The notes beneath the pieces were generated by a model that worked only from the letters and a program-made list of their open reading frames with translations, did not search any database and was not told where the DNA came from. Both the position numbers and the translations under genes were made by a program. Source: Gamsiella multidivaricata (lineage: Eukaryota > Mortierellomycota > Mortierellomycetes > Mortierellales > Mortierellaceae). Taken from it: a DNA stretch of 64,000 bases. Positions 63,596 through 64,000 of this stretch are shown piece by piece (position 1 is the stretch's first letter; every line of letters starts with the position of its first letter). Where the stretch lies: positions 62,001 through 126,000 of the forward strand of contig NW_026251736.1 in NCBI RefSeq assembly GCF_025024155.1, written 5' to 3'.

Positions 63596-63907
63596 ATGGC
63601 TGCATCAAGACCCGCTGTGACCCTTCGGTTGTCAGCCGGTCTTAGGGAGAAAGTGCTCCGATCTGGCTATAGCACCGTCGCAGATCTCTCTTCTGTCCCT
63701 ATTGAAGACCTCACCTCAGGTACCTACTGTATTAGCTATTCCAGTGCAAGAAGCATTGTCATTCTTGTGTCCGGGCACGTTATTTTCGTACTATTGTGGG
63801 GTCTTATTAACAAAGGAAATGTCGCTACCGTGTTTATGTTTTATCCGTAGAACTCAAATTGTCTCCAAAGCAGACGCGTGAATTGCAGAACCAACTGCAT
63901 CCTTCAT
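63596..63907 (+). CDS. Start of a possible RAD51-paralogue gene (partial)
   Basis: Cut by the window edge. Exon 1 63596-63719 and exon 2 63851-63907 give about 60 residues: MAASRPAVTLRLSAGLREKV, then LRSGYSTVADLSSVPIEDLT, then ELKLSPKQTRELQNQLHPS. The pattern of a helix, GYxTVxDL, and a helix ending SPKQTRELQ resembles the N-terminal helical domain of RAD51C-type proteins. Without the ATPase core this is only suggestive. A GTAAG donor follows at 63908. The start lies 315 bp from the divergent Elp5 start. Confidence 0.45.
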
Positions 63908-64000
63908 GTAAGAATCATACAAATAATGGCCAGGCTTAGGAATGCTTCAATGGTCAGGCGCTAATGGCTCCTCTGCAACATGTATGACGCCGTCTTTATA

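Overview
This window looks like nuclear DNA of an early-diverging filamentous fungus, most likely Mortierellomycotina (inference). The genes are intron-rich, with short GT-AG introns mostly of 60-150 nt. Histone genes are intronless and sit in divergent pairs. All recognisable products are fungal housekeeping proteins, and the gene-poor parts hold decayed hAT, ABCC-transporter and LRR-like sequences. No tRNA, rRNA or CRISPR array was recognised.

Left part (1-4.8 kb): a Fus3/Kss1-type MAP kinase and a Rab8/Sec4-type GTPase, both on +. From 4.8 to 15 kb there is no convincing intact gene; the one clear feature is a broken hAT transposase (about 8.2-9.9 kb).

Housekeeping block 1 (15-29.5 kb): an Rxt3-like subunit of the Sin3/Rpd3 histone deacetylase complex (-), a divergent H2A/H2B pair, ribosomal protein uL15 (L27a/L28, -), an Erv14/cornichon cargo receptor (+), a glia maturation factor homologue (-), a divergent H3/H4 pair and a Trx-Grx-Grx monothiol glutaredoxin (+). 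Both histone intergenic regions carry the same GCGTCC/T motifs, including one ACGCGT box each.

Accessory region (29.5-51 kb): a decayed member of a repetitive LRR-like family, a broken ABCC transporter, and a very large inverted repeat. Its two arms, 36000-41054 and 44619-49673 (5055 bp each), appear identical base for base, including minisatellites and a 17-base homopolymer. They flank a unique 3564-bp spacer, and the coordinates of mirrored bases sum to 85673. The outer left breakpoint lies inside the ABCC pseudogene, which continues on the left and is cut on the right, so the right arm looks like the derived copy. Both inner edges lie in a second set of ABCC fragments.

Housekeeping block 2 (51-64 kb): branched-chain aminotransferase (-), proteasome assembly chaperone 3 (+), a Ste13/Dap2-type dipeptidyl aminopeptidase (+), an AFG2/SPATA5L1-like AAA ATPase (+), Elongator subunit Elp5 (-), and the start of a possible RAD51-paralogue gene (+) cut by the window edge.

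Exon models were built by hand from splice signals and reading frame. For each complete multi-exon gene the summed exon length is a multiple of three with an open frame. Individual junctions flagged below remain uncertain.
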